Positions 1-7,825 of a stretch of DNA of 29,555 nucleotides are shown piece by piece (the first letter of the stretch is position 1; each line of letters opens with the position of its first letter). The stretch is taken from contig CAZVEV010000042.1 in the NCBI GenBank assembly GCA_964625865.1, positions 1 to 29,555 of the forward strand. Direction: 5' to 3'. Below the pieces are notes generated by a model, which was not told the DNA's origin, searched no databases, and saw only the letters and a program-made list of their open reading frames with translations. A program made the translations under genes and the position numbers. This DNA comes from CAZVEV01 sp964625865 (GTDB taxonomy: Bacteria > Planctomycetota > Phycisphaerae > SM23-33).

Positions 1-162
1 CGCGCATCTTCAAACCGCCCGATTTACCCCATTTTCACACCGGCGCTGACACCCGAGACTGCTCATCTCGACAGGACGGTAATTGACGTGCTCACAGGGC
101 GTTTTCGCATGCCCTTCGAGCGCGACACGTGATAGCTGAATCAAGTGATCCGGTACTTTGTG

Positions 163-170
163 AGAAGGAG
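163..170 (+). promoter_or_regulatory. Ribosome binding site deciding the start of the large PEP-CTERM gene
   Basis: AGAAGGAG lies 7 bases before ATG 178 and 4 bases before ATG 175. It falls inside the reading frame that would open at GTG 145, which argues against that longer start. Positions 1-144 hold no gene that I can support. Confidence 0.6.
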
Positions 171-177
171 CAGGATG

Positions 178-3100
178 ATGAATTGGACGACACTTCGACG
201 CGTGATGACGATTGCCGCCGTAGCGGCTATTCTCTGTGCAGGCCTGACGACGCAGGCCGCTCCGATAAAGATCGCCGGTTTGATTGGCGGTGACCTGACT
301 GACGTGGACGACGTCCACAACGAAGGCGCATACAACCCCCCGGGTGATTACGGCGGGTTCGATGCGGAGTTCTTCTCGACGGATGAGCCGGGATTCGGCG
401 GCGGTGAGTACTCCTTCAACGTCTTCGACAACGGTGTCGGCGGGGGCGGCGATAAGTGGTGCTGCAACGCTGTCGACGGCGACGGCCACCAGTTGGACGC
501 CCGTATCCTCGCCGGCGCGCACATCCTGACAAGCTTCACGTTCACGACGTCCAATGACTCCCCCCAGAGAGACCCTGTCGAATGGTATATCAAGGGGTCC
601 AACGACGGGACGACGTGGACGAACATCTATTCCACGACGACCCTGGTGTTCGATGGCGATCGCAGCAAGACGTGGCAATTCACCGGCGGCGGGGTTGATT
701 TCGCCACCCCCGCGGCGTACTCGTGGTTCCGCTACGACGTCCGGTCCACGGGAAGCGCTACCCAACACGCAGTGGGCGAGATCGAGTATTTCGGCACGTA
801 TGTTCCCCCGGTCGGTGCCGGCGATACGCTGTTCTGGGACGGCGACACGGGCAACTGGACGACGCCGGACTGGCTGGACGACGTGCCGGGCACGGGCAGT
901 TCTACCGGAGATTACGCCCGGAACGACGGTACGGACGTAGACCGGGCCAATATCACCGAGGGTACCGTCACCGTCAACACCAACGAGGAAGCGTATTCGC
1001 TGCTGATGGACACCGGCACGGCCGGCAGCGGTGGCAGGGCCGGAGATGGCACGCTCAATATCACCGCCAACAAACTGTACATCTACACCGACGCGACGAT
1101 CTCCAACAGCAGCACGGTCGCCGTCTCCAGCGGCGCCACGCTGGAGGTGGATGGTACACTGACGATTGATCCGGGAACTACGTTCACCAACAGCGGTACA
1201 GTGGACACCGTGACACTGGACGGAACCGGCACGGCCACGCTTGCCGCCAGCAGCAAGCTGATCGCAGGCGGCGGCAGCCTGGGAACGATCGCGCTGACGG
1301 GCAACGCGGAGGTCGAGGCCGGCGGAAACGTCACGGTTGGCACGCTGACCGTGCCGGTCGGCGTGACGCTGACCAAGAGCGGGAGCGAGACGCTCGAGGT
1401 CACCGGGCCCTTGACGCTGGTAGGGCAGATCCTCAAACCCACGGACGGGACGCTTGAACTGTCCGGCGTGGTCGACGGTTCGGTTGCCCTGGACAAGCAA
1501 GGCGCCGGCACGCTGCTGCTGAGCAACAACAATACCTACACCGGCGTGACGACCGTCAGCGAGGGGATCCTGTCGATCACCAACGGCGGGGCGCTGGGCG
1601 ACACCAGCAGCGGTACCGTCGTCAGCAGCGGCGGTCAGTTGCGGCTGGGTGTCAATAACATCACCGTCGATAGCGGCGAGTCGATCAGTATTGCGGGCGA
1701 CGGCCCCGGCAGCGGCGGCGCGATCTACGCGCAAGCCGGCAACAATATGAACATCGACGGTCCGGTCTCACTCGCGGCCAACTCGCGGATCAACGTAGCT
1801 GCCGGCGCCTCGGCCCGCCTCCGTCTGCGCAGCGGACTGGCGCTGAATGACAAGGACCTCACGGTGGTTGTCGCCGGCAGCGGCGAGCGGTTTGAGATCA
1901 ACACCGCTGCGATGACCGGCAGCGGCAACCTGACGCTTGAAGGCGACGGCAGGACCGAACTGAAGGTGGCCAACCCCGGTTACACCGGCCTGATCACCGT
2001 CAACGCCGGTTACCTGTCGATCTTCGACGGCGGGGCGCTGGGCGACACGGGTGGCGGCACGGTGATCAACAGCGGCGCCCAGTTGCGGCTGGAAACGAAC
2101 AACATCACCGTCGACGGCGACGAGTCGATCAGTATTGCGGGCACTGGGCCGGGCAACGGCGGTGCGATTTATGCCCAGGCCGGCGGGAATATGAACATCG
2201 ACGGTCCGGTCTCGCTTGCCGCCAACTCGCGCATCAACGTGGCTGCCGGCGCCTCGGCCCGCCTTCGTCTGCGCGGCGGACTGGCGCTGAATGACAAGAA
2301 CCTCACGGTGGTTGTCGCCGGCAGCGGCGAGCGGCTGGAAACCACCGCTCCGATCACCGGTAGCGGCGCCTTGACGCTGGAAGGCAACGGCAGGACCGAG
2401 TTGAAGGTCGCCAACCCCGGCTTCACCGGGACGGTGAACCTCACCTCCGGCAGCATGGACGCGGTGGCCGGCGCGCTGGGCGGCACCAGCGCGGTGACCG
2501 TGGGCGCCGGGGCCTCACTGGACGTCGCCGGCGGTCTGATGAACGACCTGACGGTGAACGGCGATGCGACGACCAGCGCGAACATGACCGTCATCAACAA
2601 CCTGACCGTCAACAGCACGTCGCTGCAGGCGGGCGCCAACGTCGTGACCATCGGCACGGGCGCGACAATGAACCTTGGCACCACGACGTACACGGTCACC
2701 AGCGGAGATGTGGGCGTCTCGGGCACGGTCAGTGCGACCAAGCCGGATGCCCTGATCCTCAACGGCGCCGTCACCGTCACGACCCCCGGCCCGCCGACGG
2801 GGCACGTCACCAGCGGCCTGCTGGGCATGTGGACGTTCGACGACGGGACGGCGAGCGACCTGAGCGGCAACGGCCATGACGGCATCATTGCCGGTTCGCC
2901 CACCATCAGCGCTGCCGATCGGTTCGATCCGGGCGCCGGCCAGTCGATTGACTTCAACGGCGGCGACAGCGGAGTGATCATCGGCGGCGCCGAAGATGAC
3001 TTCGACGTCGATACGATCACCATCGTCACCTGGGTCAAGGAACAACCCGACGGCCAGTGGGAGCCCTACATCGCCAAGAGAGGCGAGAACAGCAAGGGAT

Positions 3101-3912
3101 ACCAGTTGCGGCGGCGCCATAATACGAACGAGATCACCTTCACCACGCGCGGTCCGAGCGGCGGAGACGACCCCGACGACGTGTCGAACAGGACGGCCGT
3201 CGTTGCACAGAATCAAGGCAACTGGTATCAACTGATTGCCCGGTACGACGGGGTGCGCCGCCAGATCATCATCAACGGCGACACGACCAACCTCGCCCTC
3301 GACATCGCCTCCACGGGCAACATCAACGACGGGCCTGAGCGGCTGGTCTTCGGCGCCAGAATGAAGAACGGCGAGAGCGGAACCGCTTTGGGTAATATTG
3401 AAGCCTTCAGTAAGACCAAGCTCGACGACATCTTCATCTACACCCGGGCGCTGACCGATGCGGAAGTCGCCACCATGTACAACGGCGGCGCTGCGCTCCC
3501 GCGCGCGGCCGGCGCCGGCGCCGCGGCGGTCGGAGACCTTCGGGGCAACGGCACGATTGACGCCAGCGGCAGCGGCGGCATCGAAGTGACCGGCACGTGG
3601 CTGGTCGAGGTCGACGGCTCGGGCGCCGGCTCTGCCGACATGATCGCTATCACCGGTGCGTTGGACATCACCGGCGCGACGATCGACTTCGACGAAGTGG
3701 TGGCCGTCGATGACCTCGCGTACATCTTCGCCAGCTACACGACGCTGTCCGGCCCGTTCGCGGCCGAAGTGGACGTGCCCTTCGGCTACTACATCGACTA
3801 CAACTACCTGGGCGGTAGCCAGATCGCCCTGGTGGTCCCCGAGCCGGGGACGATGGCGCTGCTGGGCCTTGGCGGGGCGGTGATCCTGATTCGACGGCGG
3901 CGACGGGCGTAA
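178..3912 (+). CDS. Large secreted PEP-CTERM protein with discoidin-like, beta-strand repeat and LamG domains
   Basis: Predicted surface or extracellular protein of 1244 residues. The start at 178 (ATG at 175 is also possible) sits 7 bases after AGAAGGAG at 163-170; a GTG at 145 lies upstream of that site and is less likely. Residues 1-27 form a signal peptide (RR, hydrophobic core, AQA-like cleavage). Residues about 30-210 resemble an F5/8-type discoidin fold (WYIKGSNDGTTW, WFRYDV). Residues about 270-850 are low-complexity Gly/Thr/Ala beta-strand repeats of the autotransporter-associated type, including two copies of a 148-residue unit (about 457-596 and 605-744). Residues about 880-1103 look like a LamG/concanavalin-type domain (LLGMWTFDDGT, WVKEQPDGQWEPYIAKRG). 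The tail is a PEP-CTERM signal: VPEPGTMALLGL, hydrophobic helix, RRRRR. Known role of the tail: recognition by an exosortase (EpsH family), which is not seen here. Ligand unknown. Confidence 0.9.
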   Translation: MNWTTLRRVMTIAAVAAILCAGLTTQAAPIKIAGLIGGDLTDVDDVHNEGAYNPPGDYGGFDAEFFSTDEPGFGGGEYSFNVFDNGVGGGGDKWCCNAVDGDGHQLDARILAGAHILTSFTFTTSNDSPQRDPVEWYIKGSNDGTTWTNIYSTTTLVFDGDRSKTWQFTGGGVDFATPAAYSWFRYDVRSTGSATQHAVGEIEYFGTYVPPVGAGDTLFWDGDTGNWTTPDWLDDVPGTGSSTGDYARNDGTDVDRANITEGTVTVNTNEEAYSLLMDTGTAGSGGRAGDGTLNITANKLYIYTDATISNSSTVAVSSGATLEVDGTLTIDPGTTFTNSGTVDTVTLDGTGTATLAASSKLIAGGGSLGTIALTGNAEVEAGGNVTVGTLTVPVGVTLTKSGSETLEVTGPLTLVGQILKPTDGTLELSGVVDGSVALDKQGAGTLLLSNNNTYTGVTTVSEGILSITNGGALGDTSSGTVVSSGGQLRLGVNNITVDSGESISIAGDGPGSGGAIYAQAGNNMNIDGPVSLAANSRINVAAGASARLRLRSGLALNDKDLTVVVAGSGERFEINTAAMTGSGNLTLEGDGRTELKVANPGYTGLITVNAGYLSIFDGGALGDTGGGTVINSGAQLRLETNNITVDGDESISIAGTGPGNGGAIYAQAGGNMNIDGPVSLAANSRINVAAGASARLRLRGGLALNDKNLTVVVAGSGERLETTAPITGSGALTLEGNGRTELKVANPGFTGTVNLTSGSMDAVAGALGGTSAVTVGAGASLDVAGGLMNDLTVNGDATTSANMTVINNLTVNSTSLQAGANVVTIGTGATMNLGTTTYTVTSGDVGVSGTVSATKPDALILNGAVTVTTPGPPTGHVTSGLLGMWTFDDGTASDLSGNGHDGIIAGSPTISAADRFDPGAGQSIDFNGGDSGVIIGGAEDDFDVDTITIVTWVKEQPDGQWEPYIAKRGENSKGYQLRRRHNTNEITFTTRGPSGGDDPDDVSNRTAVVAQNQGNWYQLIARYDGVRRQIIINGDTTNLALDIASTGNINDGPERLVFGARMKNGESGTALGNIEAFSKTKLDDIFIYTRALTDAEVATMYNGGAALPRAAGAGAAAVGDLRGNGTIDASGSGGIEVTGTWLVEVDGSGAGSADMIAITGALDITGATIDFDEVVAVDDLAYIFASYTTLSGPFAAEVDVPFGYYIDYNYLGGSQIALVVPEPGTMALLGLGGAVILIRRRRRA
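1546..2409 (+). repeat. Tandem 444-base (148-codon) duplication inside the PEP-CTERM gene
   Basis: Two in-frame copies (about 1546-1965 and 1990-2409) encode nearly the same peptide: GGALGDT, QLRL, NNITVD, ESISIAG, MNIDGPVSLAANSRINVAA and ARLRLR occur in both at a 444-base offset. The DNA is also very similar over long runs, which suggests a recent internal duplication or ongoing gene conversion. Confidence 0.85.
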
Positions 3913-3923
3913 CAACTGAAGAC

Positions 3924-3985
3924 ATCCCGGAAGCGGGATTGCATGATAACGCCGCGGGCGGCCTTCGGGTCGCCCGCGGTTGTTT
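3924..3985 (+). terminator. Intrinsic terminator after the PEP-CTERM gene
   Basis: A small hairpin (ATCCCG 3924-3929 with CGGGAT 3934-3939) is followed by a strong perfect 9-bp stem, CCGCGGGCG 3952-3960 with CGCCCGCGG 3971-3979. TTGTTT at 3980-3985 follows directly. This fits a rho-independent terminator 40 bases after the stop codon at 3910-3912. Confidence 0.75.
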
Positions 3986-4489
3986 GGGAACGCTCGACGG
4001 AACGGAGAGAAGGTCCAAGGTCGGAGGTCCAAGGTCGAAGGTCAACGGCTGGATGGGAGGATCGTCCTCGGTGGGTGAGGTTGGGTTTCACGTGGTGTAT
4101 CCGAGCGCAGCCGGACCCTCTGGCAGGCGTTTGGAGGCGGCCTGAGCGACGATCTGTCGCCCAGGCGGGTGGCAGGTCGTTTTCGGGCGCCGAGGGCGGC
4201 CAGGGGGCGGCCTGAGGTCGGAATCGAAGGACCTCCACAGAGAATCAGAGACACGGAGAAGGGGCAAGGAAACGACATGACGCCTTGTGCTGATTCTCAA
4301 CAACTCATGTGCGTCTGTTCTTGAGTGGACAACAGCCCCCGGACGGCGTCCGGGAGATCCCCCCGACGCCGTCGGGGGGCTTTGGGGGTCCGTACGGTCC
4401 TTCATGACGATTGAACGTCCCGTTCGGGGGCGGTATGATGCGGGGGCGGGCCTGGCCGGTGTTCGGCGGGCCCGGGGAGATGATTGACG
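3986..4489. other. Gene-poor intergenic stretch with short repeats and hairpins
   Basis: I see no convincing gene here. It contains a 14-base tandem repeat, AGGTCCAAGGTCG at 4011-4023 and 4025-4037 plus a partial third copy. A hairpin at 4141-4165 pairs CCTG/CAGG and CGAC/GTCG. A CAGAGACACGGAG run lies near 4246-4258, of a type recurring near 4972 and 23223, and the palindromic element at 4334-4383 is described separately. Short open frames here look like chance frames of GC-rich DNA. Confidence 0.5.
4334..4383. repeat. Double-hairpin palindromic element, copy 1
   Basis: Two adjacent hairpins: CCCGGAC 4338-4344 / GTCCGGG 4348-4354 (loop GGC), and CCCCCCGAC 4359-4367 / GTCGGGGGG 4371-4379 (loop GCC). 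The element opens with AGCCCCC and closes with GGGGGGCTTT, so its ends are also complementary. The same layout (AGCCCC, GGC-looped hairpin, GAT or AGAT spacer, second hairpin, GGGGGCTTT, GGGG) occurs at 23298-23351. It is a dispersed REP-like or terminator-like element. Confidence 0.65.
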
Positions 4490-4813
4490 ATGATTCAATG
4501 CGAAGAGTGCGAGTTCTTTCACCGGTCCGACAGCGGCGAGGTCGGGTTCGCGTGCGATCCGTTCAAGAACATCAAGGAACCGGAGTGTCTGGCGAAGTGG
4601 CAGTTGCTGAAGATCAACCAGATGGTGGCGGCCTACCAGTCCACGCTGAGCTACTACCACAAGCTGGCGCCGATGCAGGAGAAGATGTTCAAGGTGATGG
4701 AGCGCGAGATCGACGACATGAGCGAGGCCGACAAGTGGAAGGTCGACGAGGATGACGATACCGACGGCGTGGACGATCTGGAGGACCACTGGGGCGAGAG
4801 CCCCGCGCTGTGA
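4490..4813 (+). CDS. Small Cys-containing acidic protein of unknown function
   Basis: Encodes 107 residues beginning MIQCEECEFF. ATG 4490 is preceded by GGGGAG at 4474-4479; an in-frame TTG at 4484 is less likely. The N-terminal third has four cysteines (C4, C7, C22, C33) in a CxxC...C...C layout, which could bind zinc or another metal. The middle is a charged amphipathic helix (YHKLAPMQEKMFKVMEREIDD) and the tail is very acidic (DEDDDTDGVDDLED). There is no signal peptide or membrane segment, so it is probably cytoplasmic. It stands alone between two palindrome-rich gaps. I do not recognise the family; the codon pattern and protein-like composition suggest a real gene. Confidence 0.7.
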   Translation: MIQCEECEFFHRSDSGEVGFACDPFKNIKEPECLAKWQLLKINQMVAAYQSTLSYYHKLAPMQEKMFKVMEREIDDMSEADKWKVDEDDDTDGVDDLEDHWGESPAL

Positions 4814-5099
4814 GGGGACGGGAATGGGGGGGGCGGCGATCAACGGCGTCGCTGCTTTGACGTTTGGGGGCGGTCCGTGGTGCTGTCCTCTCCACGGTTA
4901 GCGGCGGGGCTTGCCCCGCGTGCGGCGTCGGCACCGACGCCGAAGAGCATCGAGCACGTCGTGTCAATCGCACAGAGACACGGCGAGCAACCCGCCTGCC
5001 GGCAGGCAGGGCTCGCCCGCTAGACTGTGTTCTTTTCGCTGTCGGGCGCCCCGCCGGAGAATCAGGTCGCGACACCCGCTCCACGGGGACATTAATGGG
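4814..5099. other. Gene-poor intergenic stretch with three palindromes
   Basis: No gene is supported. Hairpins: CCGTGG 4875-4880 / CCACGG 4892-4897; CGGGGC 4915-4920 / GCCCCG 4923-4928; and the nested palindrome at 4982-5017 (listed separately). CACAGAGACACGGCGAG near 4971 resembles the CAGAGACACGGAG run near 4246. Confidence 0.45.
4982..5017. repeat. Nested palindromic intergenic element
   Basis: Outer arms GGCGAGC 4982-4988 and GCTCGCC 5011-5017 are perfect complements and enclose the 12-bp palindrome CCTGCCGGCAGG at 4995-5006. No T-run follows. It is probably a REP-like element and not a terminator. Confidence 0.55.
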
Positions 5100-5100
5100 G

Positions 5101-5129
5101 TTACAGTTTCTAGGTCAGCGAGCTATAAT
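5101..5129 (+). promoter_or_regulatory. Predicted sigma-70-type promoter of the S41 protease gene
   Basis: A perfect -10 box, TATAAT (5124-5129), lies 17 bases after TTACAG (5101-5106, a 3/6 match to TTGACA at TT-A--). This would start a transcript near 5136 with a leader of about 74 bases before the GTG at 5210. Confidence 0.55.
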
Positions 5130-5209
5130 AGAATGTCCGCAACGTTAGCGCGGATGCTGAACCTGCTGGTTGAGCGGGTACGGAAAATATCCGGTCACGG
5201 GAGATACTG

Positions 5210-7813
5210 GTGACTCGAACGATAACGATACTGGCGACGGCGGTGTTCGTGGCGGTGCTCTGGACGATTGCACCGCTCGGCTGGGCCGAAGCCCCGAAGA
5301 AGGACGATCCGGCCGCCATCGCCATGGCGGCCCGCACCAAGCCGGCGGCGCTGACCGAGGCCGGGCGACTCCGCGAGGCGGGCATCGGCCAGGCGATGGC
5401 CGGCCACTTCGACGAGGCGCTCAGCCGCTTCCGCCAGGCGGGCAAGGTCGCGCCGACCGACACCCGGACACGGACGGCGCTGACGCTGCTCCAGGCGTAC
5501 ATGACCGAGCGCAACCAGGACACGGCGCAGCGGCAGGCCGACTACGACGACGCCGTCCGCCGCGTCAAGCAGTGCATGCTCGCACAGAAGCACAGCCACG
5601 CCCTGAAGGACGCCAAACTCGACGAGAAGATCCGCGAGCACGTGGATGCGGCCATCGAGGCCCACAACACCATTCCCGACAGCGAGGCGGTGGGGTTGGC
5701 GATGGCGGACGAGTTGGCGGACCTGAAAGCCAAGGCCGCCAAGGCGCTGTCCGCGGACATTGCCGAAATCACCAAGGCCGCCGAGGTCCTGAAGGGGCGG
5801 ACGGATGACTACGCCAAGACGTTCCGCGCCGCGGCCGAGCGGGCCGTGGCGGCGCTGAAGCAGCGCAAGGGCGTCTGGGCGTCACTGTCGGGCAAGACGG
5901 CGGCCGAGCGCCACGCCGCGGCACGGGCGATTCGGACCAACGAGGCCCGGCTGGCCGGCATGCTCGGCGAGGTCGAGGCGATGATCGCCGACAAGCCCTG
6001 GCGCCACGCGATCATGTATGCCCGCGTCGCGCGCGAGCTGTCGAGCGATCGGGACAAGCTCAAGGACGCCAAGTGGTTCCAGGCCCTCATCGCCGACGCC
6101 GGCGCCCGTGGGCGCAACGCGATTGACAAGGCCGAATGGTACGACGCCCTGTCGGCCTACAGCGGCCTGAAGGACCTCCTGCCTGACAACATGGGACACA
6201 AGGAATCGGCGAAGGTCGTCCAGCGTCACGTCCGCGTGCTGCGACTGTACGGCGGTGATGAGGGCGGCAGCGACACTAACGGCGAGAAGGGGGGCAGGAC
6301 CTGGAAGGACTACGTCGCCAAGGTCGACAAGGACATGATCGAGAAGGTCATCACGCGCCTGGGCCGCTACTACGTCAAGGCCGTCGACTACCGCAAGGTC
6401 ATTCGCGGCGGGCTGACCAGCATCAAGGTGCTCGTCGAGACGCCCCAGGCGGGCAAGACATTTGCCAAGCTCAAGCGCAACGACCTCCGCAAGGCCATGC
6501 TCGCGTCCATCCAGGCCGAGTTCGACGCCATCGCCAAGCGCGACCGCGTGGACCAACTGGACTTGAGCCTGGCCCTGAGCAACATTCTCAACGCCTCGGA
6601 CCGTACGGTGGAGATTCCCCTGGAAGTGCTCGCCGTCGAGTTTGCCGACGGGTTCCTCAGCGAGCTGGACCGGTTCAGTTCGATGATCTGGCCGTACGAG
6701 GTCGAGGACTTCAACAAGCAGACGATGGGGCGGTTCTACGGCGTGGGGGTGCAGATCACGAAGGAACCCAAGGCGCCGCTGAAGGTCGTCACGCCGCTGG
6801 CCGGCTCGCCGGCGATGAAGGCGGGGATCAAGACCGGCGATACCATCTTCGCCGTCAAGACCGACGGGAAGTACACCAAGACCGCCGGGCTGACTATCGA
6901 CGCCTGCGTGAAGATGATCACGGGCAAGGAAGGCACGACGGTGATCCTGCAGATCAAGCGCAACGGGCGGGAAGACCCGTTCGACGTGCCTGTCGTTCGC
7001 GCGAAGATCAGCGTCCACACCGTAGCCGGCTGGCGCCGCCGGAGCGACGGCGGCTGGGACTTCATGCTCGATCCGGCCGCGAAGATAGGCTACGTGCGCC
7101 TCAAGCAGTTTACCGACACGACCACGCGCGACCTGGTGGAGGCCCTCAAGGGCCTGCAGGCGAGCGGGTGCAACTCGGTGATCCTGGACCTGCGGGCGAA
7201 CCCGGGGGGCCTGTTGCGTGAGGCCGGCAGCGTGGCCGACCAGTTCCTGCCCGGCGGGCGGATCGTTTCGACGCGCGGTCGCAGGGGCATGCTCCACGCC
7301 CGCCCGATCGACGCCCGCAAGGACGGCGCGTTCGTCAAAGGCGACCTGGTGGTTCTGATCAGCCAGCACAGTGCGTCGGCGGCGGAGATCGTCTCCGGCG
7401 CCCTGCGCGAACTCGGCCGCGGGCTCATCGTGGGGCGGCGGACGTTCGGCAAGGGCAGCGTGCAGAACGTCATCCCCATTCCGAAGCACGAGGCGTTCCT
7501 CAAGCTGACCACCGCGCGGTACTACGTGGGCAACGACGAGAAACTCGTCCACCGCGAGAACGGTTCGCCCACGTGGGGCGTCGACCCGCACGTGGGCGTC
7601 CAGGTCACGCCGCGCCAAGCACGGCTGCTCTACACCATCCGCCGCAAGACCGAGGTCATTCGCAACGTCGCCGAGGACGACCCCGGGCACCAGCAGGCGG
7701 CCAAGCAACTGACCGAAGACCTCGCCGATCAGTACCAGGCCGACAGCCAACTGCGCACCGGCGTCCTGCTGCTGAAACTCATGCGTCTCCAGGGCGCCAA
7801 AGCGCCGGCGTAG
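5210..7813 (+). CDS. Secreted S41-family carboxy-terminal processing protease with PDZ domain
   Basis: Encodes 867 residues. The GTG start at 5210 has CGGGAG at 5198-5203, six bases upstream. Residues 1-26 are a signal peptide ending GWAEA, so it acts outside the cytoplasm. Residues about 35-500 are a long Ala/Lys-rich helical region, TPR-like at the start (GHFDEALSRFRQAGKVAPTD). A PDZ domain follows at about 505-595 (GVGVQITKE, GSPAMKAGIKTGDTIF), then the S41 core. LDLRANPGG and HSASAAEIVSGAL are present; by spacing to the family, the catalytic pair is Ser723 and Lys748 (TFGKGSVQ), 25 residues apart as in CtpB/Prc. It is longer than usual CTPs (400-680) because of the helical N-terminal half. 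The next gene starts 12 bases after the stop, so the two are probably co-transcribed. Confidence 0.92.
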   Translation: MTRTITILATAVFVAVLWTIAPLGWAEAPKKDDPAAIAMAARTKPAALTEAGRLREAGIGQAMAGHFDEALSRFRQAGKVAPTDTRTRTALTLLQAYMTERNQDTAQRQADYDDAVRRVKQCMLAQKHSHALKDAKLDEKIREHVDAAIEAHNTIPDSEAVGLAMADELADLKAKAAKALSADIAEITKAAEVLKGRTDDYAKTFRAAAERAVAALKQRKGVWASLSGKTAAERHAAARAIRTNEARLAGMLGEVEAMIADKPWRHAIMYARVARELSSDRDKLKDAKWFQALIADAGARGRNAIDKAEWYDALSAYSGLKDLLPDNMGHKESAKVVQRHVRVLRLYGGDEGGSDTNGEKGGRTWKDYVAKVDKDMIEKVITRLGRYYVKAVDYRKVIRGGLTSIKVLVETPQAGKTFAKLKRNDLRKAMLASIQAEFDAIAKRDRVDQLDLSLALSNILNASDRTVEIPLEVLAVEFADGFLSELDRFSSMIWPYEVEDFNKQTMGRFYGVGVQITKEPKAPLKVVTPLAGSPAMKAGIKTGDTIFAVKTDGKYTKTAGLTIDACVKMITGKEGTTVILQIKRNGREDPFDVPVVRAKISVHTVAGWRRRSDGGWDFMLDPAAKIGYVRLKQFTDTTTRDLVEALKGLQASGCNSVILDLRANPGGLLREAGSVADQFLPGGRIVSTRGRRGMLHARPIDARKDGAFVKGDLVVLISQHSASAAEIVSGALRELGRGLIVGRRTFGKGSVQNVIPIPKHEAFLKLTTARYYVGNDEKLVHRENGSPTWGVDPHVGVQVTPRQARLLYTIRRKTEVIRNVAEDDPGHQQAAKQLTEDLADQYQADSQLRTGVLLLKLMRLQGAKAPA

Positions 7814-7825
7814 GCGGATAGTGCA

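Noticed and set aside
83..111. Promoter TTGACG before the large PEP-CTERM gene
   Set aside because: No acceptable -10 box 16-18 bases downstream.
10..1734. Long minus-strand open frame opposite the PEP-CTERM gene
   Set aside because: It is the complement of a repetitive GC-rich coding region; its composition (Arg/Val/Gly rich) and lack of any domain mark it as a shadow. The same applies to the long minus-strand frames opposite the S41 protease (5882-7885), yicC/gmk (12878-14389) and ftsK (20768-22444).
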